Positions 1-9,511 of a DNA stretch of 64,000 nt are shown one piece after another. The position numbers were made by a program, and so were the translations under genes. The notes beneath the pieces were generated by a model that was given only the letters and a program-made list of their open reading frames with translations, made no database searches and was not told the DNA's origin. The stretch is taken from the NCBI GenBank assembly GCA_942491145.1, contig CALOBC010000034.1, forward strand, positions 1 to 64,000. The letters are read 5' to 3'. The stretch comes from CAXQUZ01 sp942491145 (lineage in GTDB: Bacteria > Myxococcota_A > UBA796 > UBA2385). The number at the start of each line of letters is the position of its first letter. The stretch's first letter is position 1.

Positions 1-175
1 GATGCCCTTGCAAGCCGTGGTCCCCGGTCCTGCCGGTGTGGCCCTCGAAGCGGTGGACGGTCCGTTGATTCGGGCCGGCCTGACGCTGATGTGGGCGGTC
101 ATCGAAGCCCGCGTGGACGCACCCGAGGTTGGCCCACCGCCGCCGCCGTCGCCCGTGCCGGTGGGGGGGCCTTGA
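1..175 (+). CDS. Small protein with proline-rich tail (possibly partial)
   Basis: A reading frame from base 2 runs to a TGA at 173-175 and overlaps the next start codon as TGATG. It gives 57 residues with a hydrophobic stretch in the middle (LIRAGLTLMWAVIEARV) and a tail of five consecutive prolines. The ATG at base 2 could be the true start or an internal codon of a gene that begins before the window. The overlap with the next gene suggests translational coupling. No family is recognised. Confidence 0.4.
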   Translation, partial: MPLQAVVPGPAGVALEAVDGPLIRAGLTLMWAVIEARVDAPEVGPPPPPSPVPVGGP

Positions 176-456
176 TGTCCCAGTCCTTCCTCAGCGCCGA
201 GCTGATCCCCGCCTGGATTCGCATTCCGGTGGGCTTCGGCTTGATCGGTCTGGCCTACGCCCAAGATGCCCCGGGCACCCAGGTTGTGGCCTCGCCCTTG
301 GGTGACTTGGCCCTCGGCAACATCACCTTGCCGGTGGCCATGGTGGTCTTCGGAAGCCAGCTCGGGCGCACGCTCACCGCCCTCGCCAAGTGGCGTCCCC
401 ACGTCATTGTCGAGCACCGACATGTTCGTGAGTCCGCCGACGACACCCCCACCTGA
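175..456 (+). CDS. Small membrane protein, holin-like in size and topology
   Basis: The product has 93 residues. Two hydrophobic segments are visible, around residues 10-28 and 50-75, followed by a charged tail rich in R, H and D. The start is taken at the ATG that overlaps the preceding stop (TGATG), rather than at an upstream frame extension of low quality. Two membrane spans with a charged C-terminus fit a phage holin or a small conjugation membrane protein, but no signature motif is present. Function is therefore unassigned. It lies first in a + strand series with the 521-residue protein and the methylase-helicase. Confidence 0.45.
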   Translation: MSQSFLSAELIPAWIRIPVGFGLIGLAYAQDAPGTQVVASPLGDLALGNITLPVAMVVFGSQLGRTLTALAKWRPHVIVEHRHVRESADDTPT

Positions 457-476
457 CAGCCCCAGGGACACCCACC

Positions 477-2042
477 ATGGCCCACAAGCCCAGCCGCACC
501 CGGCTCAAGATTGACAATGCCGCAGAGACCGTTCCCCGTGTGATTCACGGTGGCGGGAAGACCCCCGACCGTGGGGAGTGGGGGCTTGTGTTGCGTCCGC
601 TCACCGGTCAAGCACTGTTGGTGCTGGTGCCGAAGGACGGTTCACCTCGGGCATGGCGGGGGGAGGCACACTCCGATGCCGTGGCCATGCCCAAGGGTGC
701 GGTGGCCAGCGTTGAGGCTGAGGTCGCGGCCATCAAGACCCTACTGAGCGACGATCTCGGGCCGGTGGGCGCCATCGCACTTCGGGGGGAGTGGCGGGCG
801 TGGATGACGTGCTCGCCCGATGGGCCGCTCGTTGAGCTGGAGCGCAAGCTCGCCTACGTCACGATTCGCGTGTGGAACGAGGGCAGGGGCTGGTCTTGGC
901 AGATCACGCGGAGCCCCCGGTGGTTTGCCGAGCCCCGCCAGTCGCCGGTGCAGTCGAGCAAGCAGCTCTCGGCGGCGGTGCTCGCGGCGGTCCGGACGGC
1001 GACCGATCTGGCGGCTGAAGCGTGCTCTCAGCGGGACACCCGGCGGCGGGGTGCGCTCGACGATGGGTACACGGGCACCCGTGGCGCAGCGGTGCCGTCG
1101 AAGACTCGTGCGGGACGTGGACTCTCGGAGGACTGGAGCCCCGGGACGAAGGCACCTCGGAAGCCCCGGGCCCGCAAGGCAGCCCCGGCACCGGCACCTG
1201 CACCTCAGACGGCACCCATGGCCGTGGAGGCCAAGGCCGTGGCGGACGCTGCCGTGGAGATTCTCGACGCCATCGACCGGGGCGAGTCCATCGGGCGGCC
1301 GGTCCGAGCGGCGCCAGTGCAGAACGCCTTGGCCTTCCTGCGGGCGATGTTCAAGTCAGACCACCCCACGCCGTGGATTCTCGAAGGGTGGCTGTTCGAC
1401 GGCAAGATCAGCGGGGACAAGGCAACCGTCGACGAGCTGATGGAGGAGCTCGACAACGCCGTGAAGGGCAAGAAGCGCACGGTGCCGGCGGACTGGGCCG
1501 AGCGTGGCCAAGACCTCCGGACCTACCTGGAGGCCACGCCGCGCTGGACCTGGCGCACCCGCAAGCTCATCACCCGGGCCCGCGAGCTCGTGGACCGGCC
1601 GAGCTGTCGCGCACCCGAGCGGGTGGCCGTGGCCAAGGCGATCCAGAAGGCCGCCGATGCGCTCAGTCGAGCCAAGGCGGACGCCTCGCAGAAGGAGGCC
1701 CTGCAGGTCTTGGGCTTCAGTGCCCTGCGGCTCGCGTCGGACTGCGCGGCCGGCCAGCGTGCGTTGTTCGGTGGTCGCGCGCCGGTGCCCGCACCCGCAC
1801 CCAAGGCCGAACCCAAGCCAGCCCCCAAGCGTTCGCCGCGCGTCACCAAGCGGTCCCGTCCCAGCAACGCAAGCGCAACGCAAGCCAGCCCCCAGGCCAC
1901 GGCCCCCAAGCCGGCACGCAAGCCCCGGTCGGCGCCGTCCACCAAGGCGCTCACCCAAGCCCAGAAGGACGCCGCCATCGGCCAGGCCATGAAGTCCAGC
2001 ATGGATGACGCCCTCGCCAAGCTGCTCGGAGGTGCACGGTGA
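477..2042 (+). CDS. Hypothetical element protein with Ala/Pro/Lys-rich linkers
   Basis: This 521-residue protein has no recognised family. Residues 1 to about 190 look folded (a beta-rich start with GEWGLVLRPL and VTIRVWNEGRGWSWQI). Two low-complexity Pro/Ala/Lys linkers follow, near residues 220-245 and 435-490. Between them is a helical block (about 250-420) rich in charged residues. The C-terminus is basic. The stop overlaps the start of the methylase-helicase gene, so the two are probably translated together and the product may be a partner of that enzyme. A DNA-binding or scaffold role is only a guess from the basic linkers. Confidence 0.7.
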   Translation: MAHKPSRTRLKIDNAAETVPRVIHGGGKTPDRGEWGLVLRPLTGQALLVLVPKDGSPRAWRGEAHSDAVAMPKGAVASVEAEVAAIKTLLSDDLGPVGAIALRGEWRAWMTCSPDGPLVELERKLAYVTIRVWNEGRGWSWQITRSPRWFAEPRQSPVQSSKQLSAAVLAAVRTATDLAAEACSQRDTRRRGALDDGYTGTRGAAVPSKTRAGRGLSEDWSPGTKAPRKPRARKAAPAPAPAPQTAPMAVEAKAVADAAVEILDAIDRGESIGRPVRAAPVQNALAFLRAMFKSDHPTPWILEGWLFDGKISGDKATVDELMEELDNAVKGKKRTVPADWAERGQDLRTYLEATPRWTWRTRKLITRARELVDRPSCRAPERVAVAKAIQKAADALSRAKADASQKEALQVLGFSALRLASDCAAGQRALFGGRAPVPAPAPKAEPKPAPKRSPRVTKRSRPSNASATQASPQATAPKPARKPRSAPSTKALTQAQKDAAIGQAMKSSMDDALAKLLGGAR

Positions 2043-5000
2043 TGGAAGACGAAGACCTCGCCGGCCTCGATGCCGTCGACCAGATCATGTTGCTGGCGGC
2101 CCAGGTCGCCAACCTCGCCATCACGTCCATCGCCCAGTCCCCACCGGAGGGGCTGAGCCCCGATGACGTCTGGGGCTTCTGGGAGCGGAACCAACACACC
2201 GCCGTGGCCGATCTGGCCGAGTCCATGCGGCCCTACGAGCGGCAGATCCTGGCCCGCATGGGTGGGCAGCCTGCGCCCGCCGCTGCGCCCGAGCTGCCCA
2301 CCGAGCTCCCCGCCGAGCTGATGGGCGTGAAGGACCGCACCGAGGCCAACCTCGCGGCGATGCTGCTGCTGTCGACCAAGCCCGACGGGCCCTACACCCG
2401 AGCCGAGCATCAGGTGCTCGCGACCTACTCGGGCTGGGGTGGGCTGTCGTTGCGCAAGGTGGCCGACCGCTTCCCCGAGGGCTTCCCGGTGCCCGAGACG
2501 CGGGGGCTCATCCACGAATACTACACCCGCTCCGACGTGGCCCGGTCCGTCGCTGACGCCGTCGCCACCTGGCCCGCCGAGCTGTCCCGACCGGGCGCCG
2601 GCCTGCCCTTCCGGGCCCTCGAACCCTCCGCTGGCATCGGCCGCTTCCTCGCCGGATTCCAGCAAGCGGGCGTGCCGGCCGACTGGACCGCCGTTGAGTA
2701 CAGCGCCGTGTCCGAGCGCGTGCTGCGGGCGCGGTTCTCGCCCGACGCCACCGTCTACCACGGCCCCTTCGAGCGCTGGGTGGCCTACAACGACACCCGT
2801 CGCTTCGATCTCGTGGTCTGCAACCCGCCCTACGGTGCGCGGGGTGCGTCCAAGGCCGAGGACAGCGTCGGTCAGGACATTCGCGCGGCCTACCACTACT
2901 TTGTGAGCCGTGCGGTGGGCCTGCTGGAGCCCCACGGCCTTGGGGTCTTCCTCGTGCCCGGCGGGCTGCTCACCGGCACCAGCCGCAAGCTGGTGAAGCT
3001 CCGCGAGGCCCTGCTCCGGACCGCCCACCTGTCGTCCGCCTTCCGGCTGCCCTCGGTCTCCATCGACGGCAAGACCGACCTGTTCCCCGGCGCCAACCTC
3101 GTCGTGGACCTCGTGTTCTTCACCAAGCGGGCGGGCACTTTGGATGCCGTGCTGCCGGAAGACCAGGCCATCGCCGAGGGCGGCTACTTCAAGGCATTCC
3201 CTGAGCATGTGCTCGGCGAAGAGCTCGGTGCAGACGACGAAGAGGACGACTCGGGCAAGACCCGAAAGGGACGGTGGGGCTACTCGATCCGCGGGGACTT
3301 CACCGGTCTGCCAGACTTGGTCATCGGCGAGACCGTGCGGGAGATGTCGGCCGCCCGGGGTGCCGACGCACCGGTCACCGCCAGTCACCAGCGGGGGAGC
3401 GTGGTCGCCCAGGCCGTGCGGGTCTCGGCCGACGCCGGCGTCGACGTGCGCGTGGCCGATGCCCTCGGTCACCGCATTGCGGCCTACCTGGCTGCCCTCC
3501 AGGCCGAGAGCCCCGACCGGGACCTGCTCACGGTGCGCGGCGAGCTCGTGGCCGACGTGGGGGACTGGGTGTCGGCCCATGGCCTGCCCCACGAGCACGA
3601 TGGTCTGGCCGTCGCAGCCCGCCAGCGGGTGAGCGGCGTGGAGGCGTTCTTGGCCTCGACCAACGGTCCCGAGGGGCTGGGGCCGGCCCTGGTGACCGAG
3701 CCCGAGCTGAGCAACCGCTACCAGGGCCCGCCGGAGGTGACCGCCATCGCGAGCTGGCTGGTGCGCCAAGAAGGCGGCGCCGAGCTGGCCCGTGTGGCCG
3801 AGCTGTGGGTGTCTCGGGGTGGGGGCTCGATGAAGCCCGCCGCTGTGGCCCAGGCCCTCGACGAGGCCGGCTGGTGCGAGGGCGAGGACGGCCGCTGGGT
3901 CTCCGCCGACGACTACACCACCGGCTACTTGTGGCCCAAGCACGACGCCCTCGATGCCCTCGAAGCCCGAGATCCGGAGCGTGCTGCCCGTCAGCGCAAC
4001 CTGCTGATTCAGGCCATCGGCCCGCTCACCTGGTCCGACATCCTGGCCCCGGCCATCGTGCGGGACTCCGACGATGACGTGCTCGGCGACGGCGGGCTCA
4101 CCCCCCGAGACCGCTTCGTGCCCGCCGACATCATCATGGACTGGCAGCGGGACAACCCCCTGTTCGGCGGTGGTGAGCCGCTGGAGCTGGTCTGGGAGCG
4201 GGGCACGCTCATGGTCGAAGGGCTGGCCTACAGCGCCCTGCCGACCACCAAGGAGGGACGGGTCGACCTCGAAGTCGAAGAGCCCGACGACGTGGACGAC
4301 GGCGACGGCCGCAAGGCGCTGCTGAACTTCATCGGCTGGGCCAACAACGACCGCAAGCTGTGGAAGCCCCGGGCGGCCAAGCTGTTCTCTGAAGACGGCG
4401 AGCAGACCACCGAGACCGTCGACGCGGCGCGGGTTCGCGTGGCGACAAGCTGGGTGCTGCACTTCCGGAGCTGGATCCAGGGCAACCCGGCGGCCCAAGA
4501 GGCCATCGAGACCCACTACAACCGCACCGTGCGTGGCTACCGGCCCCGTCGGGTCGACACCGATCCCGTCACGGTGGCCCGCTGGGACAGCCCCATCACG
4601 CTGCACCCCTACCAGATGGCGGCCTCCAAGCGGCTGCTCCAGAACCGCAAGGGCGTGCTCGCCTTCGACGTGGGCCTCGGCAAGACCTACACCCTCATCT
4701 TCACGCTCGCCCGGGCCCGTCAGGAGGGCTGGGCCCGTCGGGCGGCCGTCGTGGTCCCCAACAGCCTGGTGTGGAAGTGGTGGCGGGACATCAAGCGCGT
4801 GCTGCCCGACTACCGCGTGCTTGTCGTGGGCTCGAACCGCAAGAAGCTCACGCGGGGCCCCCGCAAGGGCAAGTGGGCGAGCGAGACCGACAGCCCCGAG
4901 GACCGCGCGAAGAAGTGGCGGGCATTCCAGGCCGGCGCCTACGATCTGGTGCTCATCACCCAGTCCATGATTGGCCGCACCCGGATTCAGGAAGAGACCC

Positions 5001-7492
5001 TGGTGGACTTCGCCCAAGGGGTCGCGAGCATCCGCCGCATGGCCGCGCTCGCCCGCCAGGAGGACGACGGCCGGGACGGCAAGGCCAAGGGCCGCTCTGA
5101 GCGCAAGGAAGCCGTGGAGGAGGAGGCATCGGCCGGCTGGCTCATGGGGATGCTCCAGGGCAACGTGGGCCAGGACTACGATCCCGGGCTCACTTGGGAG
5201 GAGCTGGGCATTGACTTGTTGGCCGTCGACGAGTCCCAGAACTTCAAGAACCTGTTCATGGCCGAGCAGCGCGAGGGCGGTGTGCCCGACGGACTGGGCA
5301 GCGGCAACGCCTCAAAGCGAGCGTGGCACCTGGCCTTCCGGGCCCATGCGGTCCGCCGCCGGACCGGGGGCGCCGGCGTCATGCTGCTGAGCGCCACACC
5401 GGCCAAGAACAGCCCGCTGGAGTTCTACAACGCCGTCGCCATCGTCGATCCCCACGCCTTCGAGCGGGTGGGCATCACCGATCCCGAGACCTTCATCTCG
5501 CGGTACTGCCTGACCGAGCAAGCCATCGCCCAGAAGCCCGACGGCAAGCTGGAGGTGCGCTCTGCGGTGCGGGCCTTTGGCAACCTGCCGGAGCTGCGGG
5601 ACGTGTTGTTCGACCAGGCGGAGTTCCGGACCGCCGAAGAGGTGGGCCTGCGGATTCCCGACGCCATCGTGCGCCAGGAGCACGTCGACCTCGCGCCCAG
5701 CCAGCAAGCCGCCATTCAGGCCATTCTCAGCGAGATTGCCGACATCCAGGAGAAGATCCGCAAGCTGGCGGCCCAGTTGCCGGGGAGCCGAGGGGCCATC
5801 GAGGCCCTGCGGCTGCGGGTGATGGGCCTGTCGGGTCGCATCGACCTGGTGGCCCAACACACCGAGCTGCCGAACCACTCGGGCAAGAAGTTCAACAAGA
5901 AGACCTCGCCCACCATCCCCATCCGGGGCCACGCGCCCAAGCTCGAAGCCTGCGCCCGCAACGTCATCGCGTCGATGAAGCGGGACGGCGTGTGCTCCGA
6001 GCCCCCCACGGGCTGCGCTTCGCGGGTGTGTTTCAGCTGCGCCCACATCATCTTCGTCGAGAACATCGCGGTCCACGAGTGGGTCAAGCGCCTGCTCGTG
6101 GAGGGTGGGGTCCCGGCGAAGCGCATTGCGATTCTAAACGCCAAGGTTGCCAAGGACATGGAGAAGCGGCAACAGATTGCCGAGGCGTTCAACGGCGTGG
6201 GTTGTCCCGACGACGACGAGTATGCAGAGCCCGCCTATGACGTCATCATCTGCAATGCCGTCGCCTACGAGGGCGTGGACTTGCAGCGCCGCACCTGCGC
6301 GATTCACCACCTGGACCTGCCCTGGGAGCCGGCGACCTTGCAGCAACGCAACGGCCGCGGGGTGCGCCAGGGGGCCATGGCCACCGAGATCTCCATCACG
6401 TACTACTTGGCGCGGGGCTCGCTCGACGTGCGCCGGCTGATGAAGATCGACACGAAGCAGAGCTGGATGAAGTCGCTGGTGTCGAGCCAGGACCGGGCGA
6501 CCAACAACCCGGCGGCGGGCTCAGACCTCACGGTGGCCGAGATTGTCGCCGAGCTGGCCAGTCCCGAGCAGCGCGCAGAAGCCCTCAAGTGGGCAGAGCA
6601 GGACCGCCTGGCCCAGGAAGCGGCCCGGCGCCAGCGGACGTCCCGGGCGGCGAACAGTCGGCTCTTGGCTGCGGCGGACCGCTTCATGCGGGCGTTCCGG
6701 TCCGAGCCGGCGGCAGCCGAACGCTTGCGAGGGGAGGCCGAGGCCATCCTCGGCGAGCTCGCGCGGGTGAGCACGGCCGCGTGGCCCTGGTTCAGCCAAG
6801 GGCTGCGGGTGCGCGAAGAGCGGGCGCTGGTGCCGACGAAGGGCCCGCCGCTGTTCACCGGGCAGCGGCTGTTGCTCGGCAAGCGGGTGATGGAGGTGGG
6901 CCGCCTGGACGGGCCCATTGCGGCCACGGGCGCGGTGCCCCTGCGGTCCGCAGGAATGCTGGGGCCGACGGGCATGGACCTGCGGGAGTCGGGCCTGGGC
7001 GAGGAGCTGGCGGCCTTGGATCCGGCGGCCTTCGACGACGTGCCCTGGCTGGACCTGGCGACCGAGACCGAGCGGTGGGTGGCGCGCCTGGACCAGCTCC
7101 GGAGCTGGCAGACGACGTGGGCCGAGATCGGCTTCCGCGACCTGCCGGACCCGGTGGCCGAGCAGATGTGGCCGGCCATCTGGCCCAAGCTGAGCGACCG
7201 CCACGGCTACCTGCGCCGGCGGGCAGACATCGGCGGGTCGTTCTGGCGCGAGCAGCGGGACGAGGCCGGGGGGCTGTTCCCGGTGGTCGAGGGGGGCCGG
7301 CTGGAGCTGGTGGGCTGGGACGACCTGTGGGCCCGCGTGGACGGCGGTGGGGAGCTGCTGTCGCCGACGCTCAAGGGCTGGTGCCGGTTCCTGAAGGTCT
7401 GGGAGCGGGAGCGGGCGGTGAAGAAGCCGCGGTGGTCGGTGGCGGAAGGGCGCCAGGTGGCGCGGTTCTGGTGGGGGCGGCGGTTGGGGTGA
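2042..7492 (+). CDS. DarB-like fusion of N6-adenine methylase and SNF2-type helicase
   Basis: This is an enzyme of about 1,816 residues. The N-terminal part is a class I DNA adenine methylase: the SAM motif EPSAGIGRF lies at residue 194 and the catalytic NPPY at 261-264. The C-terminal half is an SF2/SNF2-type helicase: Walker A GLGKT at 878-882, Walker B-like DESQ at 1063-1066, motif III SATP at 1117-1120, and motif VI-like QQRNGRG at 1434-1440. The same fused architecture is known from phage P1 DarB, which protects incoming DNA from restriction, and from plasmid- or ICE-borne relatives. An anti-restriction role is therefore likely but inferred. A GTG at 2039 directly before the ATG is an alternative start; either overlaps the upstream stop. 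The last 160 bases have a diverged copy at 16490. Confidence 0.88.
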   Translation: MEDEDLAGLDAVDQIMLLAAQVANLAITSIAQSPPEGLSPDDVWGFWERNQHTAVADLAESMRPYERQILARMGGQPAPAAAPELPTELPAELMGVKDRTEANLAAMLLLSTKPDGPYTRAEHQVLATYSGWGGLSLRKVADRFPEGFPVPETRGLIHEYYTRSDVARSVADAVATWPAELSRPGAGLPFRALEPSAGIGRFLAGFQQAGVPADWTAVEYSAVSERVLRARFSPDATVYHGPFERWVAYNDTRRFDLVVCNPPYGARGASKAEDSVGQDIRAAYHYFVSRAVGLLEPHGLGVFLVPGGLLTGTSRKLVKLREALLRTAHLSSAFRLPSVSIDGKTDLFPGANLVVDLVFFTKRAGTLDAVLPEDQAIAEGGYFKAFPEHVLGEELGADDEEDDSGKTRKGRWGYSIRGDFTGLPDLVIGETVREMSAARGADAPVTASHQRGSVVAQAVRVSADAGVDVRVADALGHRIAAYLAALQAESPDRDLLTVRGELVADVGDWVSAHGLPHEHDGLAVAARQRVSGVEAFLASTNGPEGLGPALVTEPELSNRYQGPPEVTAIASWLVRQEGGAELARVAELWVSRGGGSMKPAAVAQALDEAGWCEGEDGRWVSADDYTTGYLWPKHDALDALEARDPERAARQRNLLIQAIGPLTWSDILAPAIVRDSDDDVLGDGGLTPRDRFVPADIIMDWQRDNPLFGGGEPLELVWERGTLMVEGLAYSALPTTKEGRVDLEVEEPDDVDDGDGRKALLNFIGWANNDRKLWKPRAAKLFSEDGEQTTETVDAARVRVATSWVLHFRSWIQGNPAAQEAIETHYNRTVRGYRPRRVDTDPVTVARWDSPITLHPYQMAASKRLLQNRKGVLAFDVGLGKTYTLIFTLARARQEGWARRAAVVVPNSLVWKWWRDIKRVLPDYRVLVVGSNRKKLTRGPRKGKWASETDSPEDRAKKWRAFQAGAYDLVLITQSMIGRTRIQEETLVDFAQGVASIRRMAALARQEDDGRDGKAKGRSERKEAVEEEASAGWLMGMLQGNVGQDYDPGLTWEELGIDLLAVDESQNFKNLFMAEQREGGVPDGLGSGNASKRAWHLAFRAHAVRRRTGGAGVMLLSATPAKNSPLEFYNAVAIVDPHAFERVGITDPETFISRYCLTEQAIAQKPDGKLEVRSAVRAFGNLPELRDVLFDQAEFRTAEEVGLRIPDAIVRQEHVDLAPSQQAAIQAILSEIADIQEKIRKLAAQLPGSRGAIEALRLRVMGLSGRIDLVAQHTELPNHSGKKFNKKTSPTIPIRGHAPKLEACARNVIASMKRDGVCSEPPTGCASRVCFSCAHIIFVENIAVHEWVKRLLVEGGVPAKRIAILNAKVAKDMEKRQQIAEAFNGVGCPDDDEYAEPAYDVIICNAVAYEGVDLQRRTCAIHHLDLPWEPATLQQRNGRGVRQGAMATEISITYYLARGSLDVRRLMKIDTKQSWMKSLVSSQDRATNNPAAGSDLTVAEIVAELASPEQRAEALKWAEQDRLAQEAARRQRTSRAANSRLLAAADRFMRAFRSEPAAAERLRGEAEAILGELARVSTAAWPWFSQGLRVREERALVPTKGPPLFTGQRLLLGKRVMEVGRLDGPIAATGAVPLRSAGMLGPTGMDLRESGLGEELAALDPAAFDDVPWLDLATETERWVARLDQLRSWQTTWAEIGFRDLPDPVAEQMWPAIWPKLSDRHGYLRRRADIGGSFWREQRDEAGGLFPVVEGGRLELVGWDDLWARVDGGGELLSPTLKGWCRFLKVWERERAVKKPRWSVAEGRQVARFWWGRRLG

Positions 7493-8306
7493 GGTGAGGG
7501 CGGTCGGCGCCGAGCTGTTGGGCTCCTCGGATGGAGAGCACGGTGGACGACCCGTAGGGGTCTTCGACATCATCGAACCTGCTGGAATCGACCTCGTCGT
7601 CGTCCAGGCGTTCCTGGGTTGCGCCGGGAGCCCGTCCCCACAGTAGAAAGCCTGCCCCTTCGACGTTGTCCAGCTCGTTGACGTCCAGTAGAGCGTCCCG
7701 GAGGTACGCCTTGCCCGCCGCCCATCGCTTCCGCAATCGCTCATCGTCGAGGTCCTCCGGCGAGTCTGCGCCAGACCACCGCAGCAAGGCGTGGAGGATG
7801 GGATCCACCAGCGTTCGACGAAGGCCCGATGGAGCCCGCGTGCGGTGAAGGTCGAGGACCGCGAGCCGTCCCCCTGGCCTTAGTGCCGAGACCGCGGACT
7901 TGAGGGCGGCCGGCAGGTCGTCGACGATGCCCAGGGCCCACGTGCTGATGACGGCATCGAAGGGGCCCGCAACGCCGGCGAGGTCCGCGGCGTCGCCCAG
8001 GATCAGGTCCACATTTTCCCAGCCGGCCTCTCGGACGCGCTTGCGCGCTTGGGCGAGCATGCCTGCCGAGTAGTCGAGCCCACACACCTGCCCGGTCGCC
8101 CCAACGGTCCTCAGGAGAAGGGGCAGATTCAGGCCCGTCCCGCAGCCAATGTCGAGGACGCGATCTCCAGGCCGCAGGTATAGACGCGCGACAGTCTCCG
8201 TCCGGAGGGAGGCCATGTCGGCGATTGGCTGGGAGATCCAGCGGTCGCCGAGGTCGTAGAATGGCGCCAGGTGGTCGTAGTTTCGAGAGACATCTTTGAG
8301 CTTCAC
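7371..8306 (-). CDS. SAM-dependent methyltransferase with anomalous C-terminal extension
   Basis: The first ~230 residues form a class I methyltransferase: motif I VLDIGCGTGLNLPLL, acidic DYSAG motif II and a GGRLAVLDLHR strand. It would normally end near residue 230, after GFLLWGRAP. Here the frame continues ~80 residues and its last 122 bases lie antisense to the 3' end of the methylase-helicase gene, giving a Pro/Thr/Ala-rich tail. The natural stop may have been lost at a recombination junction near 7500. The start is a GTG with a GAGGAGG site six bases upstream, nine bases after the CDF exporter. The substrate is unknown; its place in a metal operon suggests, but does not show, metal or metalloid methylation. 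Confidence 0.75.
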   Translation of the reverse strand: MKLKDVSRNYDHLAPFYDLGDRWISQPIADMASLRTETVARLYLRPGDRVLDIGCGTGLNLPLLLRTVGATGQVCGLDYSAGMLAQARKRVREAGWENVDLILGDAADLAGVAGPFDAVISTWALGIVDDLPAALKSAVSALRPGGRLAVLDLHRTRAPSGLRRTLVDPILHALLRWSGADSPEDLDDERLRKRWAAGKAYLRDALLDVNELDNVEGAGFLLWGRAPGATQERLDDDEVDSSRFDDVEDPYGSSTVLSIRGAQQLGADRPHLTPTAAPTRTAPPGALPPPTTAASSPPAPAPRPSGTGTSP

Positions 8307-8315
8307 TTGGCCTCC

Positions 8316-9206
8316 TCAGCCGCAGGGGTCGACGCCAACCGCCGCTGCATCAGCAGAGGTCAGCTCAAGGGTGGCGTGACCGATGCCTTCCTCGCGAAGC
8401 ACCTTGCGGACCTTTTCAGCCAGTCCCTCCGCTTCCCGCAGCGACGTGCACCCCACCACGAGGTTGGCCGTGAGCACGTGGTGCTCGCCCTCCTGCGACC
8501 ACACATGCAAGTGGCGGAGGTCCACCACGCCAGGCACCGCACGACTGGCCTCGCGGACAGCCTCAATGTCGATGTCCGCGGGCACGGCCTGCAGGAAGAC
8601 TTCCACCGTGCGCGACAGGTTGCGGGCTGCGTTTACTCCAACCCAAACGGTGATGCAGATGGACAGCAGGGGGTCGAGGATGGGCAGGTCGACGAACAGC
8701 ATGACGATGCTCACCACCAGCACGGCCACCCAACCGAGCACGTCCTCAAGCAGGTGCCAGGTCACCACACGTTCGTTGAGGCTCTTGCCGTGTCGGACGC
8801 GCAAAACTGCCGCGCCATTGACAACGACACCTAGGACCGCCAGCCCGAGCATGCCCTTCGCGTCAGGCTGGCCAGGGTCGAGAAGACGCGGCACCGACTC
8901 GGTGAGCACGACCATGCCACCGCCGAGCAGCATGGCAGCGTTCGCTAGCGCGCCAAGCAGCGACAGGCGCTTGAGCCCGTAGGAGTAGGTGGACGTGGGG
9001 CCCCTTCCCGCCAACCGCTCCATGCCCCACGCGAAGCCCAGCGAGAGGCTGTCGCCGAGATCGTGCAGGGCGTCTGCGGCGATGGCCGTGCTGTTGGTGG
9101 CCCAGGCACCCACCAGCTCAATCAGGGTGAATGTCACATTGAGGGTGAAGGCGAGACTGAGTCGGCCGCCCGCCGAGCTGTGGTCCTTCTGGTGGTCATG
9201 GCTCAT
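8316..9206 (-). CDS. czcD: Cation diffusion facilitator (Zn/Cd/Co exporter)
   Basis: This 296-residue inner-membrane protein of the CDF family exchanges divalent metal ions for protons and exports them from the cytoplasm. Six hydrophobic spans are visible. The family metal-site residues are present as ADALHDLGD in the second span (HxxxD) and HLLEDVLGW in the fifth (HxxxD). The C-terminal third is the usual cytoplasmic ferredoxin-like domain (LRHLHVWSQ, HHVLTANLVV). A short His-containing N-terminus (SHDHQKDH) may help collect metal. The start overlaps the stop of the ArsR gene as ATGA, so the repressor and exporter are one transcription unit. Metal specificity cannot be fixed by eye. Confidence 0.9.
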   Translation of the reverse strand: MSHDHQKDHSSAGGRLSLAFTLNVTFTLIELVGAWATNSTAIAADALHDLGDSLSLGFAWGMERLAGRGPTSTYSYGLKRLSLLGALANAAMLLGGGMVVLTESVPRLLDPGQPDAKGMLGLAVLGVVVNGAAVLRVRHGKSLNERVVTWHLLEDVLGWVAVLVVSIVMLFVDLPILDPLLSICITVWVGVNAARNLSRTVEVFLQAVPADIDIEAVREASRAVPGVVDLRHLHVWSQEGEHHVLTANLVVGCTSLREAEGLAEKVRKVLREEGIGHATLELTSADAAAVGVDPCG

Positions 9207-9508
9207 TCAGCCTCCCCTTCGTGCAGCTCGGCAGCGTGGGCCAACGTGTCTTCCACGATGCTTCCGACGTGGGCATCGTGGAGGCGGTACACCACTCGCC
9301 GGCCAGCGCGCTCGCCGACCACGAGGCGGGCCTCGCGGAGCTGGCGGAGATGGTGGGACAAGCCGCTCTGGTCGACGGCGAGCTCTCCCCGCAGCGTCCC
9401 GACGTCGGCGGGGCCGACGCGATGCAGCCGGGCCAGCACGGCAAGGCGGACTGGATGCGCCATGCACGACAGGAGAACCACCGCACGGGGGATAGGGTCT
9501 GGAGTCAT
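9203..9508 (-). CDS. ArsR/SmtB-family metal-responsive repressor
   Basis: This 101-residue winged-helix regulator has its recognition helix at about 47-60 (DQSGLSHHLRQLRE) and its wing at 62-77. The helix-alpha-5 metal site of SmtB/CzrA is complete, with D78, H80, H91 and E94 at the same spacing as in SmtB (DxH, then H and E). This predicts a Zn(II)- or Cd/Co-responsive repressor that leaves DNA when metal binds. An alpha-3 Cys site is not evident. An imperfect 30-base palindrome lies immediately upstream (9512-9541), fitting autoregulation and control of the downstream CDF gene. Confidence 0.9.
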   Translation of the reverse strand: MTPDPIPRAVVLLSCMAHPVRLAVLARLHRVGPADVGTLRGELAVDQSGLSHHLRQLREARLVVGERAGRRVVYRLHDAHVGSIVEDTLAHAAELHEGEAE

Positions 9509-9511
9509 GGG

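Noticed and set aside
1523..5017. A 1,164-residue open frame on the minus strand
   Set aside because: It is antisense to the methylase-helicase gene and the 521-residue gene, has low-complexity Gly/His/Val/Ala composition and no motif; long antisense frames are common at this GC content.
2042..7492. DISARM or BREX-type defence locus
   Set aside because: A methylase and a helicase are present, but fused in one protein, and none of the other DISARM or BREX components (nuclease, PglZ, Lon-like or Drm partners) are nearby. A DarB-like anti-restriction protein fits better.
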